From Candidatus Pantoea formicae (GTDB lineage: Bacteria; Pseudomonadota; Gammaproteobacteria; Enterobacterales; Enterobacteriaceae), in assembly GCF_011752625.1 (NCBI RefSeq), contig NZ_VWXD01000019.1:1-64000 (forward strand): a DNA stretch of 64,000 nt, in the 5' to 3' direction. Shown here piece by piece: positions 1-8,745 of the stretch. Every line of letters starts with the position of its first letter. Within the stretch, counting starts at the first letter, position 1. The notes beneath the pieces are model-generated. The model made no database searches, was not told where the DNA came from, and was given only the letters and a program-made list of their open reading frames with translations. Made by a program: the position numbers and the translations under genes.

Positions 1-370
1 GCCCCAGAGCGGCACCAGACTGCGTTATCACCTGTACCGCCAGCCCCAGAGCGGCACCAGACTGCGTTATCACCTGTACCGCCAGCCCCAGAGCGGCACC
101 AGACTGCGTTATCACCTGTACCGCCAGCCCCAGAGCGGCACCAGACTGCGTTATCACCTGTACCGCCAGCCCCAGAGCGGCACCAGACTGCGTTATCACC
201 TGTACCGCCAGCCCCAGAGCGGCACCAGACTGCGTTATCACCTGTACCGCCAGCCCCAGAGCGGCACCAGACTGCGTTATCACCTGTACCGCCAGCCCCA
301 GAGCGGCACCAGACTGCGTTATCACCTGTACCGCCAGACCCTGAGCGGCACCAGGCTGAGTTATCATCAG
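1..370. repeat. 42-bp tandem repeat array, truncated by the window edge
   Basis: Eight identical 42-bp units occupy 1-336, followed by a diverged ninth unit from 337 to about 370; the array continues past the left edge. The unit length is a multiple of three and five of six frames are free of stops inside it. Two readings reach beyond the array. On the minus strand an ORF opens at ATG 367 and runs off the window with a 14-residue repeat (AVQVITQSGAALGL). On the plus strand a frame with repeat PQSGTRLRYHLYRQ ends at TAA 380-382. Neither has a convincing ribosome binding site or a family I recognise, so coding status is open. Perfect identity of the units indicates recent expansion or collapse. 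Confidence 0.9.
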
Positions 371-499
371 ATGCTTAACTAACAAGCATTGCGACTATAT
401 TTTTTTGCAGGTCATTCAACATTACGACGCAGTTCATTGCGCGTCAGTGAGCGATACAGCTGCTTTAGCTAAACACGATGAATCACGCAGCCAACCCTG

Positions 500-1852
500 T
501 TAACGGAACATCACCTCGGCCCAACGCGCCAGACCGGCGGTTACTGAGCCGAAGTCATCACCACCTGCAATTGGGGTATCGGGCAGCGCCTGCTGCAACG
601 CCGCGCGCAGCACAGGTGAGCGCGCACTACCACCGGTCAGGTAAATCACCTCAGGTTTGGTCTCGCACGTTGCAAGCGCCAGATGGACCTGTTCGAGAAT
701 ACGTTCCAGCGGCTGGTTGATGGCTTCTTCCAACTGCGTGGCGCTGATGTCGGCTTGCAATGACTGGGCGATAAATGCCAGCGAAGCGTCGGTCTGGTTC
801 AGCTCGGACAGCGCGATTTTGCTCTCTTCCGCTGCGCGAACCAGGCGGTAGCTGAGCTTCTGCTGCCACACTTTCAGCAAATGCGCGACTTTATCTCCTT
901 CCTCGGCATCGCGAATCAAATCGCGCAGCAGTTTGCCGCTTGCCGCTGAGTAGAAGTCGCTTTGTGCAGGAACATCGTTGATGGCGACCGCATTCCACCA
1001 TGGCAGTGCTGGCAGGGCGGTGCCTTTCTGCGTGTTGCCGCCAAGGCCGAGCAGTGGCATCAAGGTTTTGAACGCCAGAATAATATCCAGATCGTTGCCG
1101 CCTACGCGGCAGCCGCTGTGGCCTAGCAGGCTCTCACGGCGATCGGTTTTGTTGCGCCATTCCGGTCCCATCAGCAGCATCGAACAGTCGGTTGTACCAC
1201 CGCCGATATCGACCACCAGCACGCGCGTCTCTTTATCCAGCGTGGCTTCGAAGTCCAGTCCTGCGGCTACGGGCTCGAACTGGAACTCAACGTCACGAAA
1301 ACCCGCGCGCTTGGCTGCACGCAGCAGGATACCCTGCGCCTGCTGGTTAGCATCCTCACCACCCAATCCCTGGAAGTTAATCGGGCGTCCAATCACGGCT
1401 TGATCAATCGGGCGGTCAAGTTGGGTTTCACCCTGCTGACGGATATGCAGCATCATGGCGCACACCAGATCTTCAAAGAAAGCAATTTGCTGTGGCTTCA
1501 GGCCGTTGGCGCCAAGAAAGGATTTCGGTGATTTCACGAACCACACGTCTTCCGGATCAACCATGTATTGTTGCAGCGCGGTAAGACCGAATTGTACGCT
1601 GCCAGGCGTGACTTCAATGTCTTCTTCACGGTTATAGCGTAGGGCACGCTGCAGCAGCGCAGTACCTTCACTGTCCGGCGTTGGAACCTGATGATGACGA
1701 TGCAGCCATTCGCTGATCGCTTCGCGCGTTGGCGCGCAGATCATGGAGGGAAGCAGGCGCTGACCTTTCTCCAGTGTCAGCAGGCGCGGTGTGCCGTTCT
1801 CACTCACTGCGATAGAACAGTTGGCCGTGCCATAATCAAACCCGATAAACAT
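500..1852 (-). CDS. yegD: YegD, Hsp70-family chaperone-like ATPase
   Basis: A 450-aa actin/Hsp70-fold protein nearly colinear with E. coli YegD. The N-terminal GFDYGTANCS is the phosphate-1 loop, and VVDIGGGTTDCS, roughly at residue 212, is the phosphate-2 loop. A third nucleotide-contact segment, YLTGGSARSP, lies near the C-terminus. The length is that of the nucleotide-binding half only, with no Hsp70-type substrate-binding domain or lid, as in other YegD proteins. An upstream GTG/ATG-type extension of 20 residues is possible, but the ATG at 1852 is preceded by GGGGGATC and begins exactly where the family begins. The client and cellular role are unknown. It lies next to dgcE on the same strand; alkA, which separates the two in E. 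coli, is absent. Confidence 0.93.
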   Translation of the reverse strand: MFIGFDYGTANCSIAVSENGTPRLLTLEKGQRLLPSMICAPTREAISEWLHRHHQVPTPDSEGTALLQRALRYNREEDIEVTPGSVQFGLTALQQYMVDPEDVWFVKSPKSFLGANGLKPQQIAFFEDLVCAMMLHIRQQGETQLDRPIDQAVIGRPINFQGLGGEDANQQAQGILLRAAKRAGFRDVEFQFEPVAAGLDFEATLDKETRVLVVDIGGGTTDCSMLLMGPEWRNKTDRRESLLGHSGCRVGGNDLDIILAFKTLMPLLGLGGNTQKGTALPALPWWNAVAINDVPAQSDFYSAASGKLLRDLIRDAEEGDKVAHLLKVWQQKLSYRLVRAAEESKIALSELNQTDASLAFIAQSLQADISATQLEEAINQPLERILEQVHLALATCETKPEVIYLTGGSARSPVLRAALQQALPDTPIAGGDDFGSVTAGLARWAEVMFR

Positions 1853-1926
1853 AATGATCCCCCATGCCAGAAAAAAGGGGGCGACTTTAGCGCAGCCAGC
1901 GCGGGCTGGCAATAAGCAGTCGGTGA

Positions 1927-4491
1927 TTACATTTGGACTTCCTGGTAAACGTGATATTGACCACGCCCCGCGTGTTTCGCGCTGTAGCAGGCAACATCTG
2001 CCTGAGACATCACGACGTTACTGATGCAGTTGTGCCGATCAATCTGGGTGATACCGGCGCTGGCGCCGACGTGATAAGGCTGATCCTGCCAAACAAAGGT
2101 ATAGTCATTAACTGCCATCACAATGCGTTGCACCACGTCGCGCACCTGATCGACATCGCTATTCGGTAGCAGGACGCCAAATTCATCTCCGCCGAGGCGT
2201 GCCAGCAAATCGCTGCTGCGCAGATGTTTTTGCATCAGATCCGCCAGTTCACGCAGTAACGCATCGCCTGCAGCGTGGCCTGCGGAGTCATTAACCGCTT
2301 TGAACTTGTCCAGATCGATAAACACCAACACGTGCTGGGTTCTATTGGCTGCGGCATCATTCACGAGCCGTTTTAGCTGCTGCTCGAAGCTGTGGCGATT
2401 GGGCAGACGCGTCAGCATATCGTGTGAGGCACTGTAGCTCAGGCGCTTGATCATTTTACGTGACTCACTGACATCCTGAATGACCATTACTGCACCAATA
2501 CTGGCACCCATCAACGTTTTCAACGGCGTAATGCTGTAATGAATTTCAACTTGGGTGCCTTCCGGTGTGTGCAGCACCAGCTCGGCTTCCAGATCGGGAG
2601 AGGTTTTTTCATCAGGCAATGTACAGAGCAACAGATTCTCAACGCGCGGCCCCTTAGCACCACGGGTAATATTCAACAGCTCGGTGATCGGGACGCCTGC
2701 CGCTTTACTCTGTGTCCAGCCGCTCAGCGTTTCAGCCACCGGGTTCATAAAAGTCACGCGCATTTCATCATCGGTACTGATTACCGCTTCCCCGATGGAA
2801 TCGAGGGTGATCGCCATACGCTCTTTTTCCTGGAACAAGGCTTCGTTCAGCGCACGTAGCGGGGTAATGTCCTGACAAATCCCGAGCATGCGCTCGATCT
2901 GCCCATCCTGGCTGAGAATGCGGTTGGCTTCCGTACGCACAAAGCGCGCACCCGTCGGCAGGTTAATACGGTATTCCAAATGGAAAGCGCTGCGACGTTC
3001 AATCGCTTGTTGGATGGTCAGTGCGGCAGGTTCACGTTCTGCGGGATCCAACAGATGCAGCCACACATCATAGGTGGGTTCCTGATGTGGGGCGAGGGCG
3101 AACAGCTCGTACATGCGTTTATCCCACAGCATCTCACCGGTCAGCAGGTTCCATTCCCACACGCCGATTCCGCCCGCCTCGTTCGCCAGCGTGATGCGCT
3201 CCATCAGACGGCGGTTAACCTGCTCGCTCTGCTTCAGTTCCGAAATGTCGACAATCTGGGCGATGAAATAGAGCGGCTGAAGTTGAGCATCACGCACCAT
3301 GGAAACCGTCAGACGCGCCCACACAATTTCACCATCCTTGCGGAAATAACGTTTTTCCATGGTGTAAGTCATGATTTCACCCGCCACCAGTCGTTCCAGT
3401 TGCTGTAGATCGCTGTTGAGATCGTCAGGATGGGTGATCTGTTGGAATGTCATTTTTTTCAGTTCATCTGCCGGATAGCCAAGTGTATGGCAGAGCGACT
3501 GATTTACCTGCTGCCAGCCGCCATTCGGAGAGACCAAGGCCATACCAATAGCGGAGTACTCCATGGCGTTACGAAAGCGGGTTTCACTCTCGCTGATATG
3601 GTGTTTCTCGCGTTGAAACGCATCCATCACCAGCGCCATTATATGGCTGGGAATTAACACCAACAGAAAAGGCAACCAGGTGGTGACCTGACCCAGCAGT
3701 GAACTGGTTTGTGGCAGCTTAATCCAGTTAAAGGCCAGCAAAATGGAGATGAAACTGGCGTTCAGGAAGAACAGCAGGAAGGCTTCGAATTTTGGCAGCC
3801 ATACCGCACACCAGAACAGGATGACCACGATAAAGGTAAAGGGCCAAGGCAGAAAACGGAGTGATAAATAGCTGGCGAGCAGCGTGGCGACCAGCGTCAG
3901 TAACGTTTCCAGTTGACGGCCGGGGGCAATCAGCTGGCGCAGCGGCTTGTTAGGCCACAGTAATAACACCGGGCCAAAGGCCAGCACGCCAATGACTTCA
4001 GAGATAACCCAAGTAGAGAAGAAGGGCAGGGACGCACGGTGACCAACATGCAACATCCACACGGCCACCACGCCACCCAGCAGCGGAGCTATCAAGCCTG
4101 CGCAGACGGCAAAACGTACCCAGTCGAGCAGTGAGTTCAGAGGAGCATGGCGACGCAGAAGGGCGCGCAACATCAAACCGCCAAGAATGGCTTGCACCAT
4201 ATTTAAGATGGCGAATTTGACATTACTCAATGCCGGGCCAATGACAATCAGATTGGCTAATGCGGTGCCCACAACACAGCTAATAAGCAGTAAAGGCACG
4301 TGTTTTGAGGGCGCGCGAAATACCACCACTGTCATCAGAGCAGTGGAATACCAGAGCGGGGAAATACGCCCGCTAACGACGATCAGTTCCAGGCAAAACA
4401 ACGTCAACAAAAAGGCCAGAGCCCCCAGCAACAGGGCGTTCAGCCATTTTCTTTGTGATCTATCCTGTGAGGTCAATATCTCAAGGGTCAT
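1927..4491 (-). CDS. dgcE: DgcE/YegE-type diguanylate cyclase (MASE1-PAS-GGDEF, no EAL)
   Basis: A membrane-bound sensor that should make cyclic di-GMP from two GTP. In order: a MASE1-type hydrophobic sensor domain of about eight helices (residues about 10-290), three PAS/PAC modules (about 310-680), and a C-terminal GGDEF domain. The active-site GGDEF motif is intact, and an RSSD inhibitory I-site lies five residues before it, so product feedback is expected. E. coli DgcE is longer (about 1100 aa) with a degenerate EAL domain; here the protein stops right after GGDEF. The longest frame begins with a TTG at 4539, but ATG 4491 is the first strong start codon and gives MTLEILTSQD. Cyclic di-GMP made here could influence the EPS genes in this window; that link is inference. 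Confidence 0.88.
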   Translation of the reverse strand: MTLEILTSQDRSQRKWLNALLLGALAFLLTLFCLELIVVSGRISPLWYSTALMTVVVFRAPSKHVPLLLISCVVGTALANLIVIGPALSNVKFAILNMVQAILGGLMLRALLRRHAPLNSLLDWVRFAVCAGLIAPLLGGVVAVWMLHVGHRASLPFFSTWVISEVIGVLAFGPVLLLWPNKPLRQLIAPGRQLETLLTLVATLLASYLSLRFLPWPFTFIVVILFWCAVWLPKFEAFLLFFLNASFISILLAFNWIKLPQTSSLLGQVTTWLPFLLVLIPSHIMALVMDAFQREKHHISESETRFRNAMEYSAIGMALVSPNGGWQQVNQSLCHTLGYPADELKKMTFQQITHPDDLNSDLQQLERLVAGEIMTYTMEKRYFRKDGEIVWARLTVSMVRDAQLQPLYFIAQIVDISELKQSEQVNRRLMERITLANEAGGIGVWEWNLLTGEMLWDKRMYELFALAPHQEPTYDVWLHLLDPAEREPAALTIQQAIERRSAFHLEYRINLPTGARFVRTEANRILSQDGQIERMLGICQDITPLRALNEALFQEKERMAITLDSIGEAVISTDDEMRVTFMNPVAETLSGWTQSKAAGVPITELLNITRGAKGPRVENLLLCTLPDEKTSPDLEAELVLHTPEGTQVEIHYSITPLKTLMGASIGAVMVIQDVSESRKMIKRLSYSASHDMLTRLPNRHSFEQQLKRLVNDAAANRTQHVLVFIDLDKFKAVNDSAGHAAGDALLRELADLMQKHLRSSDLLARLGGDEFGVLLPNSDVDQVRDVVQRIVMAVNDYTFVWQDQPYHVGASAGITQIDRHNCISNVVMSQADVACYSAKHAGRGQYHVYQEVQM

Positions 4492-4617
4492 GCACGAATC
4501 CAGCAGCGCGCATCCGTTACACGACGAAAAATGCGCCAATCATTCTCTGCTTTGCATGCTAGCACATCTCAATAAGATGTCTGCGCAGAAATCTATTGTC
4601 GACTGGAGGCAAAAGTC

Positions 4618-5232
4618 CTAGGGGCGAAACAGGTCTGCGCGCGTATAAGGCTTTTCCAGCCCGGCGAGATTGGCCGAAAAACGTTCCAGGAATTGCTGCG
4701 TGGTGGCAACGCGGCCGTGTCCCAGCAAGACGACCGGGACTAACAGCGCGACACACACTTGTGCCAGGCTAAAGCCTTTCAACGCGGTGCGGCGTTGCGT
4801 CACCAGGAAAGCACTGCTGAGGGTGAAGCCCAGCATCAACCCCGCGATCACTTCGCTGACGGAGTGTGCGTGAATCACCAGACGTGACAGGCCGACCATC
4901 ATCGGAATGAGATAGCCGATGCCAATGGTAAGGTTACGCCAGAAAGCGGGGAAGCGGCCTGACACCAGCCACATCATCACCGGCCAGAGGGTGGCCGACA
5001 TCGCACTGTGGCCGCTGAAGCCGGTGAAGTTAAATCTGGCGCTGCCAATGCCAAAGCCGAGAAACAGAATTTTGGAGATGCTGACGAACAGGCCTGCCAG
5101 GCCAAAAGCCAGCAGCCAATACCAGACGGTGTGGCGATTGTCGCTTTTCCACGGCAATACCAACGCGATGATCACTGCGGTCGGGATCAGCAACATGCTG
5201 TCACCAAAATAGGTCAGGGTTATCCAACTCAT
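4618..5232 (-). CDS. PAP2-superfamily membrane phosphatase
   Basis: A 204-aa protein with several hydrophobic segments and type-2 phosphatidic acid phosphatase motifs: FSGHS with S73-G74-H75, and SRLVIHAHSVSE (S116 to E127), which fits SRxxxxxHxxxD with Glu for the last Asp. Family members dephosphorylate lipid phosphates, including undecaprenyl pyrophosphate, on the periplasmic face of the inner membrane. The upstream KxxxxxxRP motif is weak: lysine 54 is followed by LFLGFG rather than the full pattern. It sits between dgcE and udk, where E. coli has no gene, and is divergent from udk. Recycling lipid carrier for the nearby polysaccharide pathways is attractive but unproven. Confidence 0.8.
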   Translation of the reverse strand: MSWITLTYFGDSMLLIPTAVIIALVLPWKSDNRHTVWYWLLAFGLAGLFVSISKILFLGFGIGSARFNFTGFSGHSAMSATLWPVMMWLVSGRFPAFWRNLTIGIGYLIPMMVGLSRLVIHAHSVSEVIAGLMLGFTLSSAFLVTQRRTALKGFSLAQVCVALLVPVVLLGHGRVATTQQFLERFSANLAGLEKPYTRADLFRP

Positions 5233-5462
5233 ATTTTTCCTTGGGTTTTATTGAGTCAGCCCGTGTTGCACACAACAAGGGCAGATCAACAGTGTATCGA
5301 TTAAGCGTCTGGCTGCAAAAGGGGATAATCTGAAAAGCCGCTGGCCCATTTCACTGGAATCAAACCGGTGAAATACCTATAATTGCCGCCAACTAACCCT
5401 CTCAATCGGCCTATTGCAGTTTTCTGCTTCAATTGGCTCCAGTTATCAGGTCTTAAAAAAGT

Positions 5463-6101
5463 ATGACTGACAAGTCTCATCAGTGCGTGATCGTTGGCAT
5501 TGCAGGTGCATCCGCATCCGGAAAAAGTCTTATTGCCAGCACGCTCTATCGTGAAATCCGTGACCAGGTCGGTGACGAGCATATCGGTGTGATCCCCGAA
5601 GATGCCTACTATAAAGATCAGAGCCACCTCACCATGGAAGAGAGGGTGAAAACCAACTATGACCATCCCAGCGCGATGGACCACGATTTGCTGTTGCAGC
5701 ACCTCCGTGCGCTGAAGGCGGGCCAGGATATCGAACTGCCTGTCTATAGTTATGTCGAACACACCCGCACCACTGACTGCATTCATCTGAAGCCTAAGAA
5801 AGTCATTATTCTGGAAGGCATCCTGTTATTGACGGATGCGCGTCTTCGTCAGGAGATGAATTTCTCCATTTTCGTTGATACCCCGCTGGATATCTGCCTG
5901 ATGCGCCGCATGAAGCGTGATGTAAATGAGCGCGGCCGTTCAATGGATTCTGTGATGAGCCAGTATCAGAAAACGGTACGTCCGATGTTTCTGCAATTTA
6001 TCGAGCCTTCAAAGCAGTACGCCGACATCATTGTGCCGCGCGGCGGAAAAAACCGTATTGCGATTGATATCCTCAAGGCCAAAATCAACCAATATCTTTG
6101 A
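5463..6101 (+). CDS. udk: Uridine kinase
   Basis: A 212-aa cytoplasmic P-loop kinase that phosphorylates uridine and cytidine to UMP and CMP with ATP or GTP in pyrimidine salvage. The P-loop GASASGKS is at residues 15-22, EDAYYKDQ marks the substrate loop, and the length matches E. coli Udk (213 aa). The order udk-dcd-asmA on one strand is the same as in E. coli. The ATG at 5463 follows an A-rich stretch with only a weak ribosome binding site. The opposite-strand ORF of 161 codons across this region has no family features. Confidence 0.97.
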   Translation: MTDKSHQCVIVGIAGASASGKSLIASTLYREIRDQVGDEHIGVIPEDAYYKDQSHLTMEERVKTNYDHPSAMDHDLLLQHLRALKAGQDIELPVYSYVEHTRTTDCIHLKPKKVIILEGILLLTDARLRQEMNFSIFVDTPLDICLMRRMKRDVNERGRSMDSVMSQYQKTVRPMFLQFIEPSKQYADIIVPRGGKNRIAIDILKAKINQYL

Positions 6102-6188
6102 ACAGAACGCGTCCGGATGGACGTGACGCGCTGAGGTTGTCACAACAGTGGTGACCTTTCGCTACACTTAAATCATGGAGTACCAGCG

Positions 6189-6770
6189 ATGAGATTATGC
6201 GATCGCGATATTGAAGCTTGGCTCGACAACGGTAAGTTGGCGATTGAACCCCGTCCGCCGGTCGAACGTATCAATGGCGCCACCGTGGATGTGCGCTTGG
6301 GTAATCAGTTCCGTACCTTTAGCGGCCACACCGCACCTTTTATTGATTTAAGTGGTCCAAAACACGAAGTCAGTGCGGCATTGGATCGCGTCATGAGCGA
6401 CGAAATCGTGCTGCCAGAAGGAGAAGCCTTCTTCCTCCATCCTGGTGAACTCGCACTGGCCGTGACGCTGGAGTCCGTTACCATTCCGGATGATTTAGTG
6501 GGCTGGTTAGATGGCCGCTCTTCGCTGGCACGTTTGGGTTTGATGGTGCATGTGACCGCGCACCGTATCGATCCCGGCTGGCAAGGGCGCATTGTGTTGG
6601 AGTTCTACAATTCCGGTAAGCTGCCGTTAGCGTTACGTCCGGGCATGTTGATCGGTGCGTTAAGCTTTGAGCCACTGTCTGGCCCGGCAGCTCGGCCTTA
6701 CAATCGCCGTGAGGATGCCAAATATCGTGGGCAGCAGGGCGCTGACGCGAGCCGCATCGATAAAGATTGA
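6189..6770 (+). CDS. dcd: dCTP deaminase
   Basis: A 193-aa homotrimeric enzyme that deaminates dCTP to dUTP, the main route to dTMP precursors in enterics. The sequence is colinear with E. coli Dcd from MRLCDRDIEAW to ASRIDKD. It contains the GRSSLARLGL nucleotide-binding segment and the VLEFYNSGKLPL segment holding the catalytic glutamate. It starts 87 bp after udk, with GGAG before the ATG, so it may be cotranscribed or have its own promoter. Confidence 0.97.
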   Translation: MRLCDRDIEAWLDNGKLAIEPRPPVERINGATVDVRLGNQFRTFSGHTAPFIDLSGPKHEVSAALDRVMSDEIVLPEGEAFFLHPGELALAVTLESVTIPDDLVGWLDGRSSLARLGLMVHVTAHRIDPGWQGRIVLEFYNSGKLPLALRPGMLIGALSFEPLSGPAARPYNRREDAKYRGQQGADASRIDKD

Positions 6771-6790
6771 TATTCGCTTTGTTAATTCGA

Positions 6791-6890
6791 GATGCAGCAA
6801 GGCGGCATGAGAGTGAATCTCTGGAGCTTACACAAGTCAGTGACTGGGGTGAATGAGCGCAGCCAACGCCGCTGTAGCTTGAAGTAACAA
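6791..6890 (+). repeat. ERIC-like intergenic repeat
   Basis: The dcd-asmA spacer contains the core of the enterobacterial repetitive intergenic consensus: GTGAATCTCTGGAGCTTACA followed by GTCAGTGACTGGGGTGAATG, then a segment reading GCAGCCAACGCCGC and CTTGAAGTA. The core and flanks match the known ERIC family in order and orientation. It would be transcribed in the asmA leader and can fold into a long hairpin. Confidence 0.82.
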
Positions 6891-6904
6891 GGTGATGAGG
6901 GATT

Positions 6905-8704
6905 ATGAGAAGAGTGATAACAACGCTGGCCATTCTATTGGTGGTGGTCGTAGCGGGTATGACGGCACTGGTGTTGCTGGTCAATCCCAACGACTTTCGT
7001 ACCTATATGGTACAGCAGGTAGAACAGCGCAGCGGTTATCAGCTTGATGTGAGTGGCGACCTGCGCTGGCACGTCTGGCCGCAGCTCAGCATCCTCGCCG
7101 GCCGTATGAGCCTGACGGCACCGGGTGCCAGTCAACCCATGGTCACCGCGGAGAACATGCGTCTTGATGTCAATCTGTGGCCACTGCTGTCCCATCAGCT
7201 GAGTGTCAGTCAGGTGATGCTCAAAAACGCAGTGATCCGTGCCACGCCGGATAGCGCTGCACAAAAAATCAGTGGCTCACCGGTTGGACCCAGTGATGCC
7301 GAACCTGTCAGCAGTACAAGTAAAGGCTGGTCATTCGATATCGGCAAACTACGCCTCGCTGATAGCTTGCTGATTTGGCAACAAGCAGGCGGTGAAGAGT
7401 ACAATTTCCGTAATTTAAATCTCTCCCTCGACCAGGATGCCAGCAAAAACGCCACTATTGAGCTCGCGACACGCCTTTCGCGCAATCAGCGCAATATTAG
7501 CGTCAATCTCAAGGGCCAGATGAATGTGGCGCAATACCCGCATCGGCTGGTGGGGCAAGTGGATGAAATGGATTACACGCTGGATGGCGCCAACCTGCCC
7601 CCGCAGGGTATCAAGGGCGCATTGAGCGGACAGGGAGAATGGAACGCAGATAAGCAGCAATTCTCTCTGCAAAAGGTGCAGTTGACGGCTAACGACAGCA
7701 CGCTGGATGGCAGCGCGGAAGGGCGTTTAACGCTGCCACAGCAACTCAATCTGTCATTGCATGCCACCACGCTGAATCTCGATAATCTGATGGCCAGCGC
7801 GCCTGCCAGTGATAACAGCACCGCACAACATGCGAGTGTGACGCGCACGCCGGTTATCGCCGAGCCTCGGTCACGAGAGAATGCAGACTCTCCCCTTAAT
7901 CTGATGGATCTGACGCTGAACCTGAACGCTGATAACAGCGTATGGCGCGGCCTGACGCTCAGCAATCTGCAAATTGATGCCAGCAATCAGGAAGGTCTGA
8001 TGACGCTGAATAAATTGCAGGGCAGAATGGGCGATGGGCATTTCTCTATCCCAGGTTCGGTGGACATCCGCCAACCGGTTACGCAGGTAGCACTCCAGCC
8101 GGAGATTGAAAACATCGCCATTGCACCTCTGCTGAAAGCGCTCGAACTCCCCGAGAGTCTGCAAGGCACGGTTTCATTAAAAGGCGAACTCAGCGGAGCG
8201 GGTTTAAGTGTGGCTGAGGCCAAGCAAAACTGGCAGGGCGAGGCTGAACTGGAAGCCACCAACTTGCAGTTGGCACAATTGAATCTGCAACAGATGGTGC
8301 GGCGCGCCGTGGCGCGCGTCAGTAACCGCGTGACCAATGATGAACCGGACGACCAAGGCATTCAGCAACTGAGCGGTCGTATCAGTCTTAACCAAGGTAA
8401 AATCAGCCTTCCCGATTTGCAGGGTGGCAGCAGTCGGTTGGCGGTGCAGACCAAGGGCAGTGTGGATATGGTCAACCAACAGCTCGACGTCACCATCAAC
8501 ATGATGCTGCGTGGTTGGCAAGGGGATGACAAACTGGCTGGCGTGCTCAACAACCAAACGATTCCACTGCGCATGTACGGTGGCTGGAACAATCTTCAAT
8601 ATTCTCTGCCCGTTGACGACGTTGTCCGCCAGCAATTGCAGAGTGAGGCTAAATCACGGCTGAACGAGTGGCTTGATCGTCAGCAGCCAGCGAAAAAGCC
8701 ATAA
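6905..8704 (+). CDS. asmA: AsmA, outer-membrane assembly / AsmA-like lipid-transport family protein
   Basis: A 599-aa protein, close to E. coli AsmA (617 aa). One N-terminal hydrophobic segment (residues about 5-25) anchors it in the inner membrane. The rest is predicted periplasmic, with a long repetitive beta-rich body as in bridge-like lipid-transfer proteins. The family influences outer-membrane protein assembly and envelope lipid homeostasis; the transported ligand of AsmA is not settled. The C-terminal half (SGRISLNQGKISLPDLQG and nearby) carries the conserved AsmA_2 domain. The spacer from residue about 120 to 145 is Ser/Gly/Pro-rich and probably variable. It keeps its enteric position after dcd and converges on yegH. 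Confidence 0.93.
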   Translation: MRRVITTLAILLVVVVAGMTALVLLVNPNDFRTYMVQQVEQRSGYQLDVSGDLRWHVWPQLSILAGRMSLTAPGASQPMVTAENMRLDVNLWPLLSHQLSVSQVMLKNAVIRATPDSAAQKISGSPVGPSDAEPVSSTSKGWSFDIGKLRLADSLLIWQQAGGEEYNFRNLNLSLDQDASKNATIELATRLSRNQRNISVNLKGQMNVAQYPHRLVGQVDEMDYTLDGANLPPQGIKGALSGQGEWNADKQQFSLQKVQLTANDSTLDGSAEGRLTLPQQLNLSLHATTLNLDNLMASAPASDNSTAQHASVTRTPVIAEPRSRENADSPLNLMDLTLNLNADNSVWRGLTLSNLQIDASNQEGLMTLNKLQGRMGDGHFSIPGSVDIRQPVTQVALQPEIENIAIAPLLKALELPESLQGTVSLKGELSGAGLSVAEAKQNWQGEAELEATNLQLAQLNLQQMVRRAVARVSNRVTNDEPDDQGIQQLSGRISLNQGKISLPDLQGGSSRLAVQTKGSVDMVNQQLDVTINMMLRGWQGDDKLAGVLNNQTIPLRMYGGWNNLQYSLPVDDVVRQQLQSEAKSRLNEWLDRQQPAKKP

Positions 8705-8710
8705 ATAGCA

Positions 8711-8745
8711 CGCCGCTACCCGTATTGTAGCGGCGCAATTTATTG
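8711..8745. terminator. Bidirectional hairpin between asmA and yegH
   Basis: Nine-base inverted arms, CGCCGCTAC (8711-8719) and GTAGCGGCG (8727-8735), with a 7-nt loop lie between convergent genes. The following GCAATTTATTG is also part of a dispersed intergenic palindrome family seen again near 22133 and 46540. A T-rich tail exists on the plus side, but it is not a clean T-run. Confidence 0.6.

Noticed and set aside
1..370. CRISPR-like array
   Set aside because: The 42-bp units are directly contiguous with no unique spacers, and no cas gene is nearby; it is a simple tandem repeat.
5301..5786. A 161-codon minus-strand ORF across the udk start
   Set aside because: It overlaps udk on the other strand, and udk is beyond doubt; no domain seen.
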